Positions 44,217-56,422 of a DNA stretch of 64,000 bases are shown one piece after another. How positions within the stretch are numbered: the first letter of the stretch is position 1; each line of letters starts with the position of its first letter. Made by a program: the position numbers and the translations under genes. The notes under the pieces were generated by a model that did not search any database, was not told where the DNA came from, and saw only the letters and a list, made by a program, of their open reading frames with translations. The DNA comes from Cololabis saira (taxonomy: Eukaryota > Chordata > Actinopteri > Beloniformes > Belonidae), in contig NC_084601.1 in NCBI RefSeq assembly GCF_033807715.1, positions 961,001 to 1,025,000 on the forward strand, read 5' to 3'.

Positions 44217-45607
44217 GTGGATATTAGGGGTGTAACGATACACTAATCTCACGATACGGTACGATACACGATATTGAGGTCACGATAACGATAAGATATT
44301 ATAGCAGTATTTTTTTAACAACCTTGAATGAGGAACATATGACTAGAAAAAAATATCTTTTATTTGAAAGACACAAAACAATGCTGTGCGTTTGCCCTAT
44401 TGTTACAGTTTGTAATGCTTTATAACTGTTTAAGTTTTAAAGAGAAAGCCAGGCCAACCATTTTCCACAAACTGAACTAAAAGTAAATGTCAGGTTTGCA
44501 TTATGCATCTTCAGTTTCATTCAAGTACAAATATTTAGCCACAAACTGAATAGTTTCTCTCATGTATGATTTTACTTTTTTCTTTTCCAGGAATTTAACA
44601 ACTAAAATTAAATAAATAAATAAATAAAAGTAAATAAATACATACAATTTTACATCATAAAAAGATTGATTGCTGCCTTGGTCCTCCGTCGCTGGGCGGG
44701 GGCCAAGTGCCCCTGCGGATGTGGGGACTCCGTGACCCTTGGGGTGTCTGCCGGGGTGGCCTCGGGGGGGGGGTGGGGCCGGGTCCGGGGATCGGGCCTC
44801 CCCTGACCGGGGGGTGCACGGGGTGGGGCGGCGGCGGGGTGGAGCCATTCCCAGGTGTCTATGTCTTATGTTGCCAGTATGAATGGGAGGATGTTGGACC
44901 GTTTCCCCCTCCGTCTGGGGGCTCCGGCGGCGCCGGGGGCGCCCGTGGAGGTACGGTGGGGCCCTGGCCCGGCTCGGAGGGCGGGCCCCCGTCTACTGGA
45001 TGGCCGGTGGGGGGGCGCGGGTGTCTTATCAGGGCCGGCTTTGCTGGTCCTGCTTCCTAGCTTCGGCCTCCTAACCCTAACCCCCTCCTTCCCCCCCTAC
45101 ATGATTCATACGCACATAGGCAAAGGGCGGGGGGTCCGGGTCGTGGGGGGCATTGTCCCGCGTGGCCCGGCACTCCCCGCCTCACGGTTTTAACATCAAA
45201 ATAGACACTGCACATTCAACACTTAATAAATACATTTGACAAGGACACGTAGTTCGGGAGGGGGCGGGTCGGTGTCAAATCGATACTTGGCCCTCCACCT
45301 CCCTGTTTTTATGGCATTAATCACATGCACTCAACACCAGGGGCGGGAGGGGGTCCCACATCACCCGCGTTCCCTCACCGGCCTGGGATAGGTGGGTCGG
45401 GGTACCCGGGCCCGGCGGGGCTCGCCGTGCAGCCTGGGGTGCCTTCTGGCGGTGCTGGACCCCCCCGGGGAGGGGGAAACGGTGCGTGATTGTGTGTCTG
45501 TGTCGGTGAGAATGCGGTATGGAAGGGTCCTGCCATGGAGGATTTGAGCCTCCATTGGCAGGACATCAAAACTGAATAATTTATCAATATTATATTATAC
45601 AAAGATG

Positions 45608-45608
<1 letters not shown>

Positions 45609-45677
<69 letters not shown>

Positions 45678-45690
45678 GTATTATTATTAT
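45609..45690. repeat. (ATT)n microsatellite in the L1 3' UTR
   Basis: ATT units longer than at the matching site of the first copy (12,440-12,525), showing length change between copies. Confidence 0.93.
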
Positions 45691-46305
45691 GTATAGTATA
45701 TCATATTATTATTAGTATAGATATAGGTGAATGGATGAATGAATGGGATGCCTGGGTCTGGGGCCCTCCGTTGTCGGGCCTGCACGTGTGTCGCCCTGTT
45801 GGGGGGTTCCCTCTCTCCGGGCCCGTCTCCGGTCCCCCCCGCTGCCTCTGCGGCGGGGCGCCCCTCTGGTCTTGGAGGGCCACTTTCGTGGGGGGCGGAT
45901 GCGCCTGCCCGCGTCGGCGGCCGGGCGGCTCTGTCTCTCCGGACAGGCTGGCCCCCTGCCGGGTGGGGGTCGTTGGCCTGAAGGGTGAGGGCCTCCTGGC
46001 CGCGTGTCCGGCCCGGACCGGGTGGCCGGGGATTGCCTGGGTCGCGGTCCGCCGCCGCGGGATCCCTGGCTGCTTCTTCCCGCGCCGTGGGGGCCCCGCC
46101 CGCAGACCCCCTCGGCCGCTGCCGGGGGGGGGGGGGGCGGGCCTCGCAGGCGGTGGGTTGCCTCCCTCCTGCTTCTCCCCTCTGTGGGGTCGCCGGTGGC
46201 CTGGGTTCCGGGCTCTTCCGTGTCGGCCTCTGGTCTCGCGGGTGGCGGGGTTGCTCCCCCCCCTCCCCCACTATAGATACACTTCAGGTAGAGCTTTGTT
46301 TGGTT

Positions 46306-46366
<61 letters not shown>

Positions 46367-46417
46367 GCCACTTAGTCACATGCATATACACAAACATACA
46401 CAGCCACACAAACATAT

Positions 46418-46421
<4 letters not shown>

Positions 46422-46482
<61 letters not shown>
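46422..46482. repeat. (CA)n microsatellite
   Basis: Second CA run of this L1 copy; the first is at 46,311-46,362. Confidence 0.93.
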
Positions 46483-46486
<4 letters not shown>

Positions 46487-47550
46487 TACGCATGATCATA
46501 TACATACACACACACACACATAGACATACACACTGGCTTGTTCAACTACATGCTGGCTCTCTAGTTTTTGGGGTAAGGTAGCGGTAACGGTAGCTTAGCT
46601 CAGACTGCGATCAGATCTCAAGATTTAGGTCGATTGCTGTTGTTGTTTTGGATGGCTCCGTGCCGGTTTCGTGTTTTGTTTGTGGTTTTTTGTTGCAGAT
46701 TTTCAGTGCGTGTTTCCATGTGTTCCTGCTTCCTGGATTGGCAGTGGATGTCGTCACACAAAAAAAAAAAAAAAAAAAAAATCACTGGGTTTGTATGTGT
46801 ATATTTATGTATGTGTACGCATATGTATGCGTATATATATGTATATATATTAAATATAGTAATAATGCACATGTGTATGCTTTTGGTTTCTACCGTCATG
46901 GTATCAATCATTAATATGTGTGCAGACAAGGGAAAAAAAAATAAAAAAAAAAAGATTGATTCATGCTCACCTTATAAGTGTAAGAGGAGATTTATTTTTG
47001 TTAAGAAGGTTATTTTGGTAATTCAGGGTTCATTATTTTATAAAAATATTCTTTATATTCTGATGTAAATCAGGGACTATAATTACACTAGTCAGTTTAT
47101 CTGTAGTGATTAGTCGGAGGCGGAGTGTTACGCCACAGTACGGCACTAGGTGCTGTGTTGATGTTCTAAAATCCTACACTGTTGAGGGACATTAAAGTTC
47201 ACTGGAACTCAGCAGAAGTTGTCCCCGTGTTTATCCTACTCACCACCCCAAAAAGGTTTAATTTAATAAGGTATGGCTTAACTCTACACCAGACTTAAAA
47301 GTTCAGAGCTCAAAACCCCCCAAGAGTCCCGCGATCGGGACCGGAAAACGGTACTAGTTTCTTCTGAGCGGAGGAAGATTTTGGTCCGCGGGTCGAGGCG
47401 CGGTCGGATGTGCGTTACTAGTCAACACAATAGATTAATATTAATAGCCCAATATCGCGGTACAGTTTGTCACCTCCACGACACGTATCGTGATGTTTTT
47501 GTATCGCGAAATTTCGTGGCACGATATATTGTTACACCTCTAGTGGATAT

Positions 47551-48369
47551 GCTGCTTCGTTTGGGCAGGTGTTGAAGCTCATCTGAACTTTGGCGAGGAC
47601 TAAACAACCAGACTGTGGCCTGAAAACCATACCTGTTAAGTCTCCCGTTTTGGCCGGGAAACTACCGTATTTTAGCCCTCTTTTCCACCATCCTCCCATA
47701 GGAGGAAAGGTCACTGCATGTTCTGTGTTGCCTCTCCTAGAAGGGTCTACATCTACTGAAATAGAAGAGTATTTACATTAAATATCCTCTGACCTTTATA
47801 TTAGTACAGTTTTATAGATTTCTAAATGATATAACACCCAACTCAAGCTTTGAGGTGAAAGAAATTTAGCTCCGTAGATAATTTATAGTGAATCAGCCTC
47901 GGAGTAACGATGAATAATCCACATTATGAAATTCATTTCACTGATAGTAATCTCACCTTCAGTACAGAAAAATTAGATTTTTTGCACCCAGGAGACAATA
48001 CCTGATAAATGTGCTAATGGTGTGATTTCAATTTTTATTTTTAAAAGGAAATATTCTTGATCGCCCTTTGCCAACAAAGCTGACATTGCTCTCTTTTTTC
48101 TGTCCCTGACACCACTCTGCAGTCTTTCATGTCTTCAATAATATCTCTTTTTTGAATCATTCTTTTATGTTTGATAGGAGGTGAAAAGGCAGTGTAGACT
48201 ATGAATGAGGAGCTCCATTTTCAATCTCCTCCATCTGAATCAGAAGTGCTCTTTAGCCTTTTGAAAGGCAGGCAAAGTATAAAATATAAAAAAAACTTAT
48301 ATAGAGAGAGGAAGAGAGGAGGCTTAGGACCAAGTTTTGAGCCAGGAGAATTGGTTTTACAGCCATCAC
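47551..48369. other. No gene; a possible repeat piece near 47,630
   Basis: Around 47,625-47,720 the text (CCTGTTAAGTCTCCCGTTTT, GGCCGGGAAACTACCGTATT) resembles a fish dispersed repeat, but termini are not clear. The remainder is AT-rich with no coding signal. Confidence 0.4.
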
Positions 48370-48467
48370 AAGGTTGGAGTTTTCGATCCGCAGCTTCTTC
48401 ATGATGAACTCATAGATTGTGTATCTGTATGCACTTAGTACGCACATGGAAAAGGCTTGAAGAATGT
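48370..48467 (-). CDS. Candidate host-gene exon, unidentified
   Basis: On the minus strand a pyrimidine-rich tract (TTTTCTGTTCCCCTGTTGACAG, in two parts around 48,490-48,468) precedes an open 98-bp stretch translating as ILQAFSMCVLSAYRYTIYEF followed by IMKKLRIENSNL, then a possible GTGATG donor. The aromatic- and charge-balanced composition looks like a real helical protein segment rather than random AT-rich DNA. I cannot name the family. No partner exon was found in the window, so it could be an isolated exon with large introns or a chance open frame. Confidence 0.35.
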
Positions 48468-49282
48468 CTGTCAACAGGGGAACAGAAAATCAATGTATTG
48501 GCCATCCAACCCTAAAATCTTCATGTTGTATAGAAGATTGATCGGCACAGTGAGAGAAGGGCATTCAAAATGAGAGGGAACTTCAGCAATCTTAAATGCA
48601 TTTAAAAATGTCAATTTTCTCTGCACGTTTTTTTTCTCTAGGTGCTGTCCTTCTGTTAATTGGACATCTTGCCTTGATGAATAAAAACTCCCAACAGTCC
48701 TCATAAAGATAGAGCTACACAACATTTCTCACAGGATGCATTCTTTTTTTTTTGCTGTCCTTTTTCAACTTTCATATATTCCGCATCTCTACACTATAAC
48801 CCACTTTCTAACACATGCACACACAGATTTTGCTGAGGCTGCATACATCAGTAACACTTCATATCAAACATCTGCCTCCCATGTGTCAGATTCTTCTCCC
48901 TGTTTGAGCGTCTCAGCGTCAGCTTATGTGCGTGCGGTTGCAAGTTTGCAAGATTTGCCATGTGTATGTGCTCTTGAATCATTAATGGTATGCACAGCCA
49001 TATGCACATGCATTCACATGCACACAGAGCCGGTTTCCAATCCTTTCTTGGATTTCAGCTTGTAGTTAAACCCCCCCTCGTGTTTGAATTATTTTGGGAA
49101 GTGGCTCTCTGTGCCCCAAAAGGAAGTCAAGTCACCATCATTTGAAAGTGAGACTAAGTCCATGTCCCCAGCACACAACACAAGCCTGAACACTCTGATC
49201 TCACGGCCCCTGATCCACAGTGAATTCAGACACATGGAGACTAGCTTGAATCTGATCATATTGCAGCTTTCAGAGCTTTACA

Positions 49283-49333
<51 letters not shown>

Positions 49334-49389
49334 AGATGGTGATGCTTTTCCTGCTCTGCCTGTCTTTTCAAATCCTCTGAAACTTTCAA
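48468..49389. other. No gene; CA microsatellite at 49,283-49,331
   Basis: Non-repetitive AT-rich DNA followed by a CA dinucleotide run. Open frames (48736-49065, 49084-49380) show no domains. Confidence 0.4.
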
Positions 49390-50345
49390 CAATCATGGAA
49401 TTGGTTAACTGGTCTCTCAGTGCAATTGACCAAATTTTCTCAACGAGAAGACAGGGCGACAGGGAGCCCTCCTGCCCCGACGGGTCGTTTGCTGCTGGAT
49501 ACACGATGGACTCGTTGGGGGAGCTATCACAGGCTAGCTGCGGTTTTTGAACTCATTGGCAAGATGGAAACGACCTTGGAGAAGTTGGAAGCTCGGCTTG
49601 GTGGGAAATACTGGAGTCTGCCTGTCCTAAGTACAATAGTTGATTCTACAATCTGACTTTGACAGAGCAGCTTGATAGGCAGCTCCAGTCAATCTCCCAG
49701 GAGGAATGAAAAACAAGATGCTCTCCCCCCCACTAGCCCTCCCCTTCCCAGGACATCTGTGGACTTGTATCGGAACTGTACCGGGCCACCTGATAACATC
49801 AAGGACAATGGCTGAGGAGTAGCTCTGGGGTAAAGTTCACAGACTTACCGCTCACACACACACAATGATAAATACACCTCCCTTCAAAGTCAACGCCTTC
49901 CCCGGCTCCCCTCTTATCAGCCCCCCAACACAGTCAACAGGTTGGAGAGCCGGGCCACGGGCCGCGGTGCTCACTTGGGTGTACTGTGCCGGGATCCCCC
50001 CCGCCCCTAGAACGACCCACCCCCACACACATGTGCAAGTCTTCGTTATGATGACGAAAAATTTGTTATGAGTATGTTGCTTTCTGTGCTGAGGTGTGTT
50101 TTTTGCACTTTCATACTGTGTATTTATACACAGTGTGAAGATGCCTTTTTTCTTTCCCCCATCCCAGTGTCACCCTTTCTCAACTGATCACACCAGTTGA
50201 CCCATGTCATATGTTGTTATCTGTTTTGTCTTTATTTTTCTGCTGTCTTGATGGGTTGTACTGGCAGTAATTTCACTGTGCTGGGACGCTGGCCCAGCGA
50301 CAATAAAGCTTTTCTTTTATTCATTCATTCATTCATTCATTCAGG
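49390..50345 (+). mobile_element. Retroposon-like segment with (ATTC)n tail
   Basis: A GC-richer block with a short frame (FELIGKMETTLEKLEARLGG) recalling a LINE ORF1 coiled coil passes into a 3' end reading GGCAGTAATTTCACTGTGCT, GCGACAATAAAGC and then (ATTC)n at 50,318-50,343. A terminal AATAAA followed by a simple repeat is the usual look of LINE/SINE 3' ends. Clade and left boundary are uncertain. Confidence 0.45.
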
Positions 50346-51765
50346 AGTATTCCTGAGTTCAAGCACCCCAGGTCTTTTATCTCCCAATTTTGAGGATCAA
50401 AATGAACCAAAGTGGTTTTGAGAGAGGGAATTTGCAGGAAAATTACCATTAATCTTTTTATTTACAGCAATTTATGCACATCAAAATAAAGTGCTTTTTA
50501 AGCATCGACCAAGTCTCAAATATGTCATCCTACTTAAGGGATAGTGTGGATAGGGTCCTTATAGACAAGGCAAGGTAATTTGTAAGTGTACAGCAGCTTC
50601 ATGGGTAGGCCAAGCTTTACCTGACGTTTCCTTCTGTTGCCACCACTTCTCATAAGTCTGTACAAGTCGAGAACTGAATGCTGCACAAACTACTGTTAAT
50701 AGATGCAAAAGGAGGAGCGTTCATGGCTCCTTTGTCCACAGAAATGGATGAGTACTTAGACATTACAAAACAAGTATCATCAAATGACACAAATGCTCAC
50801 CGTTTTACATTAACTTGTAGACTTGTAATATTGTTTTGGTCCCAAATAAAGGTTTGTACTCATTACTACCGTATGATATACCTGCACTTCTTTAAATCTT
50901 TAGATACAATCAAGATAAGGGATCATCTAGATTAGTGCCCTAATTATTACTCTGTATTATAAATCAAACAGACTTCTTCTCTCATTACTCATTATTGTTT
51001 ATGTATTTTTAGTTTGCAGCATAAAACAGAGTCTGCAATGTTGAGATAGAAAAGCTGAATATAAATATTTATGACTCTACCTGAAAGGATGGAAATGGCA
51101 GTTTAGAAATGTCTTTCCATTAAAGACCGATCCTGCTGACAGGGCTCACGACTTCTTGAGTCAAATATACGTACAAAGGAAGGCTTATCTTCACATGAAT
51201 AAATACTTCCATAAGACAGGGCTGTTGTGTCTAAAAGCAAACAAACAAAGACCATTAATATGTGTAACACTGTCACTCGAAATCACTGCACTTTAATCTG
51301 CACTACATATTACAATTATACAGTTTGTGTGAATCAGTGTAGAAGTGTGTGTTTTTTTGTAAAATGACCTTCATCCCAAACAACTATATATAAAAGAAGA
51401 TTGTCAGAAGAAAAGTAAATGTAGCAGTTTCTCCAGTCTCCAATTATCCCTTTTGTTTACCTGCCTGGTTCGAGCCTGATGTAACTGATGATATCATTAG
51501 ATTTCAGCACACATTCTCACTCATTTTTTGTGGTGTTTCTGCTTTGCGCACCTCCTTCATCTCACCATCGACTGAACGATTAGAATCTATGCTTCCTGCA
51601 GCTTTTCTCTCTGGATTTTCGGAGGGAAACATTAAAAAAAACAGCAATATATGGTTTGTTATCTGCACAAATAGCAGACTTCAAGTTGTCAGCATAATGC
51701 TGAGCAACGGTACATATAAAAAGATTGTGATCCTTGTATCTGTTCAATATTCCATCTGTACATCC
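50346..51765. other. No gene seen
   Basis: AT-rich; open frames at 50678-50935 and 51544-51798 show no domain or splice context that I can support. Confidence 0.4.
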
Positions 51766-52180
51766 ATCCATATTCTCTGCTTATCTGGATTCAGGTAGCA
51801 GGTGCAGCTGTCTAAGACACGAGGCCCAAACCTCCCTGTCCCCAGACACCTCCTTTAGTATTCCTCCAGGGGAGCACAATGGTGTTTTCCAAGTCAGCAC
51901 AGAGATATAAACCTGTCCAGCATGTCCTGGCTCTGCCACGGGGACATACACAGCATACCTCTTTCAGGAGGTGTCCAGGAGGCATCCTAACCACATATCC
52001 AAACTGTGTCAGTTGGCTCAGACTCGGAGGTGCTGATTCTCATCCCTGCTGCTTCACATTCAGTTGTGAGGTGCTCCGGTGAGAGTCGGAAAAGTTGAAG
52101 ATCACAATTGATGAAACCAATAGGTCCACGACATCCGCAAAAAGGAGAGGAGCAATCCTGAGGTTACCAAAATGGACCTC
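51766..52180 (-). mobile_element. Fish LINE-derived repeat fragment
   Basis: Contains a typical dispersed fish repeat text: CCATCCATATTCTCTGCTTA, CCCAAACCTCCCTGTCCCC, GGTGTCCAGGAGGCATCCTA and ACCACATATCCAAACTG. I know this pattern as an abundant fish non-LTR fragment seen in antisense, but cannot fix its clade from this copy. Confidence 0.5.
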
Positions 52181-52183
52181 CTC

Positions 52184-52215
52184 TATTCAATTCAATTTTA
52201 TTTATATAGCGTCTG
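52184..52215 (-). mobile_element. L2 LINE, extreme 3' stub
   Basis: ATTCAATTCAATTTTATTTA and TATAGCGTCTGA match the last bases of the L2 3' end; similarity stops at about 52,215. A very short truncated insertion. Confidence 0.7.
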
Positions 52216-52304
52216 ATTGAGACATCCTCTAAGTATTTCTTGTATAATGGGGTGGAGGGTCAATGAGTAAAATGTTTAAATCAGTGTAAGTACAATTCCA
52301 AAAT

Positions 52305-53021
52305 TAAAGCTGCAAGCAGTGATGAATGGGCCCTCGCACCCTTGTGCACGTTAAGGCATGCTGCAGTGGAAGCGCTTGGATGACTTGCATGTAGATTCTT
52401 CAGACCTGGACATTTAGCGGATGACACCACCCACGACTCTCTATATCAAACCATTCAAAAGTTCTGGCAGAAAGTAGGAACTATCAGATATCGACCAATC
52501 AGATGAAGGGGGGGCGCACATTTTGGCGTCTATCGTCGGTAACGCGCCCGTCGTCGCAGGATCGAGACGCACATTTTGATGTATAACACACCTTGGTGCA
52601 CGTTACGGTTCGGGCCGCATTAACTGCCGAAGGAATGGCATAAATTGCGCCAAAATTACATGATTAATTCAAAATGGCTAACTTCCTGTTCGGTTTGGGC
52701 CATGGCGCCAAGAGACTTTTCTTTAAGTTGTGACATGATAAAGGTGTGTGTCGATTTTCGTGCATGTACATCAAACCGTATTGTGGGGCTTGAGGCACAA
52801 AGTTTTCTAGGGGGCGCTGTTGAGCCATTAAGCCACGCCCATTAATACAAACCATTAAATATCACATTTTTCACCAGGCCTGGCTTGCGTGCAAAATTTG
52901 GTGACTTTTGGGGCACGTTTAGGGGGGCAAAAAGGCCCTCATTTCGTCGGAAGAAAAACGAGGATAAAATAAATCTCTTACAGATACAACAGGGCCTTTG
53001 CACTGTCAGTGCTCGGGCCCT
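52305..53021 (-). mobile_element. Anonymous GGGCCCGAGC repeat, medium copy
   Basis: Inverted relative to the copy at 34881: it starts TAAAGCTGCAAGCAG and ends GTGCTCGGGCCCT, flanked by AAT (52302-52304, 53022-53024), equal to ATT on the other strand. It holds one large module and one short module rather than tandem sets. Confidence 0.82.
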
Positions 53022-53024
53022 AAT

Positions 53025-54198
53025 AATAATAATGAGATATTCATAAAAGTAGTAGGTAGTTCACAGGTCTCATCTATTTTATGGTTCGACATAGCTGAAT
53101 GTCATCTGCACAGACATTATTCAAAACAATTAGGATTTAAAAAAAACTTTTCTTCTCTCTACTGTACAAGGGGACACTTTTCAATTATGACAATGCAACT
53201 TTTAAGAGCTTAGCATGGTAAATTATTGGGAGGGTTTGGTTGTTAATCAAATTGGTTTATCATTCTTTAAGAAGATTATCTTGATAGGAAATACTTCTGT
53301 ATAAAGTAAGTTCACTTTGTTTATATCTTGAGGAGGAAATGTAAGATGTGGCCTCATTAAAATACATTGAGAATGATGAAAGGACTTGAACAAGTTTCAA
53401 TTTCAGGTTTTAGCTAATATAGAGGCACTAGCAATCTCCAGACAGCTAAAGACACTTTTAATAGTTGTTACAAATTCCTCCAGCCAGTCTTTTCAAGATC
53501 ATCAGACAAACTGACTCCTGCAGCTTCGGTGGTCTTAAATAATACAGAGCAGATGATTCATTTATTGAACACATTATTACACCATGGGTAAGACAACGAT
53601 GAAGTACTCCAGGACCTCCCTGATGCATTGTTACACCGTATGAAGCACTGCACTGCTCCACTGGGCATCTATATTTGAGTAAAGCAGCGGTGGTAGCGGC
53701 TTAACGAAACATGCAGTGAAAGAAATCAAGCTGAGTGAGATTTGAATAACTTGCAGGAAGAAACACGGAGTAAAGCTAGCAGTTGATGTGGGCTGGGTTT
53801 GTTTAGCTAAGCTCCAGCTCAGAGGAACTTGGGCAAATGAGCTTGAAAGATGCTCCACTGTTGTATTTGTGAGTTTCAGCAATAAAGTATAATTCTAGAA
53901 CCACAAATCAGAAAAAGTTGGGATACTAATGCTGTAAGTAGGTAAATAAGTACATTTAAAAAAGTAATTCTTATTCCTCTGCAATCAGTAAGAACCCAAG
54001 GTTTTTCTTTCACTTTTTTTTTTTTAGTTTCATTGCATCTGTTAATATGCATCTATTTTTGTATTTCAGGCCTGTAACACATTCCAAAAATAGTTGCTTT
54101 GAACACTTTTGCAATGTTACTCTTCCTTTGTTGTTGTGTGTATTCATGAACCATTCTCTGCTCTCTGGCGAGCCTTAAGGAATTTAGCAATCATTCAC
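53025..54198. other. No gene seen
   Basis: AT-rich sequence; the open frame 53631-53882 (minus) shows no domain. Ends at the CAG duplication of the next Harbinger element. Confidence 0.4.
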
Positions 54199-54585
54199 CA
54201 GGGCCCTCATGTACTAAGAGTGCGTGGATTTCAACGTGAAACCGTGCGCAGAATTTACACGTACGCAAAAAAAAAGTTCAGGGGCTTCATTTATAAAAGA
54301 GTGTGTAGGATCGACACTAAAAGTGCACGTAAACCCAAAAGCCGAAAATGGCGGGCACAAAAAAAAATCCGGATTTATAAAACCGTGTGCACGCACACTT
54401 GCACGCAATGTTCGCTTTATAAAGCTGGAAGGTTGCGCAGGTGAATTTGCCTCATATCCCGCCCTCTACACGCCCACTTCATACCATAAATGGGCAATGC
54501 AAAGTAGTTCATGACTGTATTTGCATATAAATGAGCGTGCTGAGCATGTGCAGCGGCTCCAGTCTGTTTCTGCTGCGTGTCAGGA

Positions 54586-54864
54586 TGAATGAGACGTGTC
54601 GAGCCACTGTGCCACTAAATTTCGCGGAGACTGAGATGGAGATGTTGTGGATGAAGTGGAGGCCAGGAAAACCACATTATTTGGTGGTCACAGTAAAAGT
54701 ATAAATAGTATAAAATAAAGCGAGTGAGTGGCAGCACGTCATTGCTGCGCTAAACGCCGTGAGTGCCACGGACAGATGGTGCAGAAAAAAAAGAAGTGGT
54801 GTGATTTGAAGGTGGAGGCCAAGAGGTACGGAGCCCCTAAAGGGACACAGATTTTTTTTATATA
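54586..54864 (+). pseudogene. Harbinger Myb/SANT-like protein, frameshifted
   Basis: From about 54,586 the frame shows FAETEMEML, then after a one-base shift VDEVEARKTTLFGGHS, stops, and another shift to EWQHVIAALNAVSATD followed by KKKKWCDLKVEAKR and YGAPKGTQ. This is the complete three-helix Myb/SANT-like domain of Harbinger accessory proteins, including W in the EWQHV and KKWCDLK motifs. At least two frameshifts and stops (near 54,705 and 54,727) disrupt it. A proline/valine-rich continuation encoded near 56,600-56,740 (VGEEEVPGVSCTT, then PVPAP units) may be its displaced C-terminal part. Confidence 0.8.
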
Positions 54865-54917
54865 TATAATGAGTTTTACGTGCGCGCATGAAACCTTTAA
54901 GGCTGATTTATGGTTCT
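54831..54917. repeat. Left arm of an inverted duplication (partner 56435-56562)
   Basis: GAGCCCCTAAAGGGAC, a T-run, ATAATGAGTTTTACG, ATGAAACCTTTA and GGCTGATTTATGGTTCT recur inverted at 56435-56562. The arms combine the end of the SANT coding region with one half of the AGGCTGATTTATGG MITE. Confidence 0.8.
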
Positions 54918-54979
54918 AATGGTAATAATAATAATAATAATAATAAAAATAATAACCATCTTTGTATAATATAATACGG

Positions 54980-56422
54980 CAGGGATTCTTAACCTTTCTG
55001 ACCTTGGGGCAGGGGTATTCAACTAAAACTTTAAGAGGTCCATTTAGAGAAAATTTACTCAAGCGAAGGTCCAGAACATAATATATATATACATATTCAA
55101 GTAGCCTCATAGTTGTATCAACATTTGCATCTGACTGTTATATTTAAAAAAGTACATATTTGCCACTTAACATGTGTAACTTGGATTACACATATTTTTT
55201 TCTCTTAAAAATAAAATACATTTTATTTTATTTTTCAAATGCTATCTTATTGTATTTCTCTACCAGCAGTTTGAATTTCCCTTTTTCTTTGTTAATTGTC
55301 TCAACACATTTTTATAATAAATGAATATAAACATTGGTGAGCCTGGAACGATATTTCGTTTTAATTCTGTTCATTGTGGAGAAAGCTGCTTCACAGCTGT
55401 ATGTGGACCCAAATATGGGCAGGATGTTTTAAGATGGTCAGTTTATTTTCTGTGACTTCAGTTCAGACTTGAGTGGATATGTTTGATGAAAAACTTTGCG
55501 TTTTGTTTCAGTGGCGTTTCACTTTCGCACTTTGAACGCCACGGTCTCTGAACGTATGAGACACTGGTTTTGTCCCAGTGGGAAGACTGAACCAGGATGA
55601 ATCGGTCCATTCCGGGTTGAACTTTCGTTTCCACCTGTTACGCTACTCATCTCTGTATATACAGTCAAGCTAATTACCGTATTTTGACGACCATACGGGC
55701 GCCGTGTGGAAAGACGCACCCTCAGTTTTGTGTGTCATTTCTGTATTTAAAACACGCACACACACAGCGCGCCGCGTGGAAAGGCGCCTTCAACACACAC
55801 GGAGCGCCACCTTACAACAACACACACAAGCATACAAGTGTGCATATTTAAAAATAGAGCGGGAACAAAACTTAGTTTGATTGTACTTTATTATAAGATA
55901 TTACATTAATCAGTTGTCAGAGGACTCAGTGCGTCAGGTTTCATCCGAGCCTGATCAGCTGAGACGGGCAGGAGCCCGCAGCTCTCTGGCTGCGGAGCAG
56001 CCAAGTCTTTCCGATGCTTTTGAGAAAGACACATCAGACACATCAGCCCACGCATCTACATGTACAATCCTTCAGCAGTAACGACGGAGCCCTCAAGCCC
56101 AAGCGGCACCGACCTCCCTGGCCGCGGGGACGTGTCAGGATAAATGATCACGCCGCGCTCGCTCGCTCTGGGCGCAGACCCAAGCAATCGATCCCTGATC
56201 CTGGCGGATCTAAACCTACTCTGTGCAAAAATGAAAGATTTACTCTGTAAATACACACCATTTCTCTTACTATTACACGTACAGCTAGCTGAGTGTCTTC
56301 TCCTCATTTGTTCGGGAGTTGCTATGCAGTCCCGCGGCCCCCGCAGCCCACATGTACAAAACTGATTTTTTTTTTGCGGCCCACCAAGTGGCGCTCTGTG
56401 GTCCTATGGTTAAGAATCACTG
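54980..56422. mobile_element. hAT-type element splitting a MITE
   Basis: Ends CAGGGATTCTTAACCTT and, reverse complement, CAGTGATTCTTAACCAT. The right flank CCCTACGG matches the left flank TAATACGG at five or six of eight bases. The right flank then continues with the second half of the MITE (CGTAGGCTCTGCG). A second hAT-like end (CAGGGGTATTCAACTAAAAC, 55,010) and a pogo fragment are nested inside. Confidence 0.65.
55679..55990 (-). mobile_element. pogo/Tigger-like end fragment
   Basis: CCGTATTTTGACGACCATAC matches the terminal repeat of the element at 27963-34547. The neighbouring GCGCC-rich and TAAAAATAGAGCGGGAAC, AAAACTTAGTTTGATTGTAC text matches 34,370-34,520 in reverse, that is, the 3' side of the transposase gene. 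The other terminus is not found. Confidence 0.7.

Larger units (their letters stand above)
44672..46950 (+). mobile_element. L1 (Tx1-like) 3' UTR copy, 5'-truncated
   Basis: Matches 11,524-13,193 plus 17,619-18,094 nearly base for base, without the hAT. It ends in an A-rich tail and is flanked by an 11-bp duplication AAAGATTGATT (44661-44671 and 46951-46961), classic target-primed reverse transcription. It contains two GC-rich blocks, an ATT microsatellite (45,609-45,690) and two CA runs (46,311-46,362 and 46,422-46,482). Long GC-rich open frames here are not genes. Confidence 0.93.
44225..47542. mobile_element. hAT-type non-autonomous element with nested L1 copy
   Basis: Ends TAGGGGTGTAACGATAC and, reverse complement, TAGAGGTGTAACAATAT, flanked by a perfect 8-bp duplication GTGGATAT (44217-44224, 47543-47550). 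Inner regions repeat ACGATA/TATCG motifs in inverted orientation at both ends. No transposase is seen. The L1 3' end at 44672-46950 is inserted inside. Confidence 0.9.

Noticed and set aside
44501..46581. Long GC-rich and CA-repeat frames in the second L1 copy
   Set aside because: Same explanation: UTR composition and microsatellite read-through (His-Thr and Val-Cys runs).
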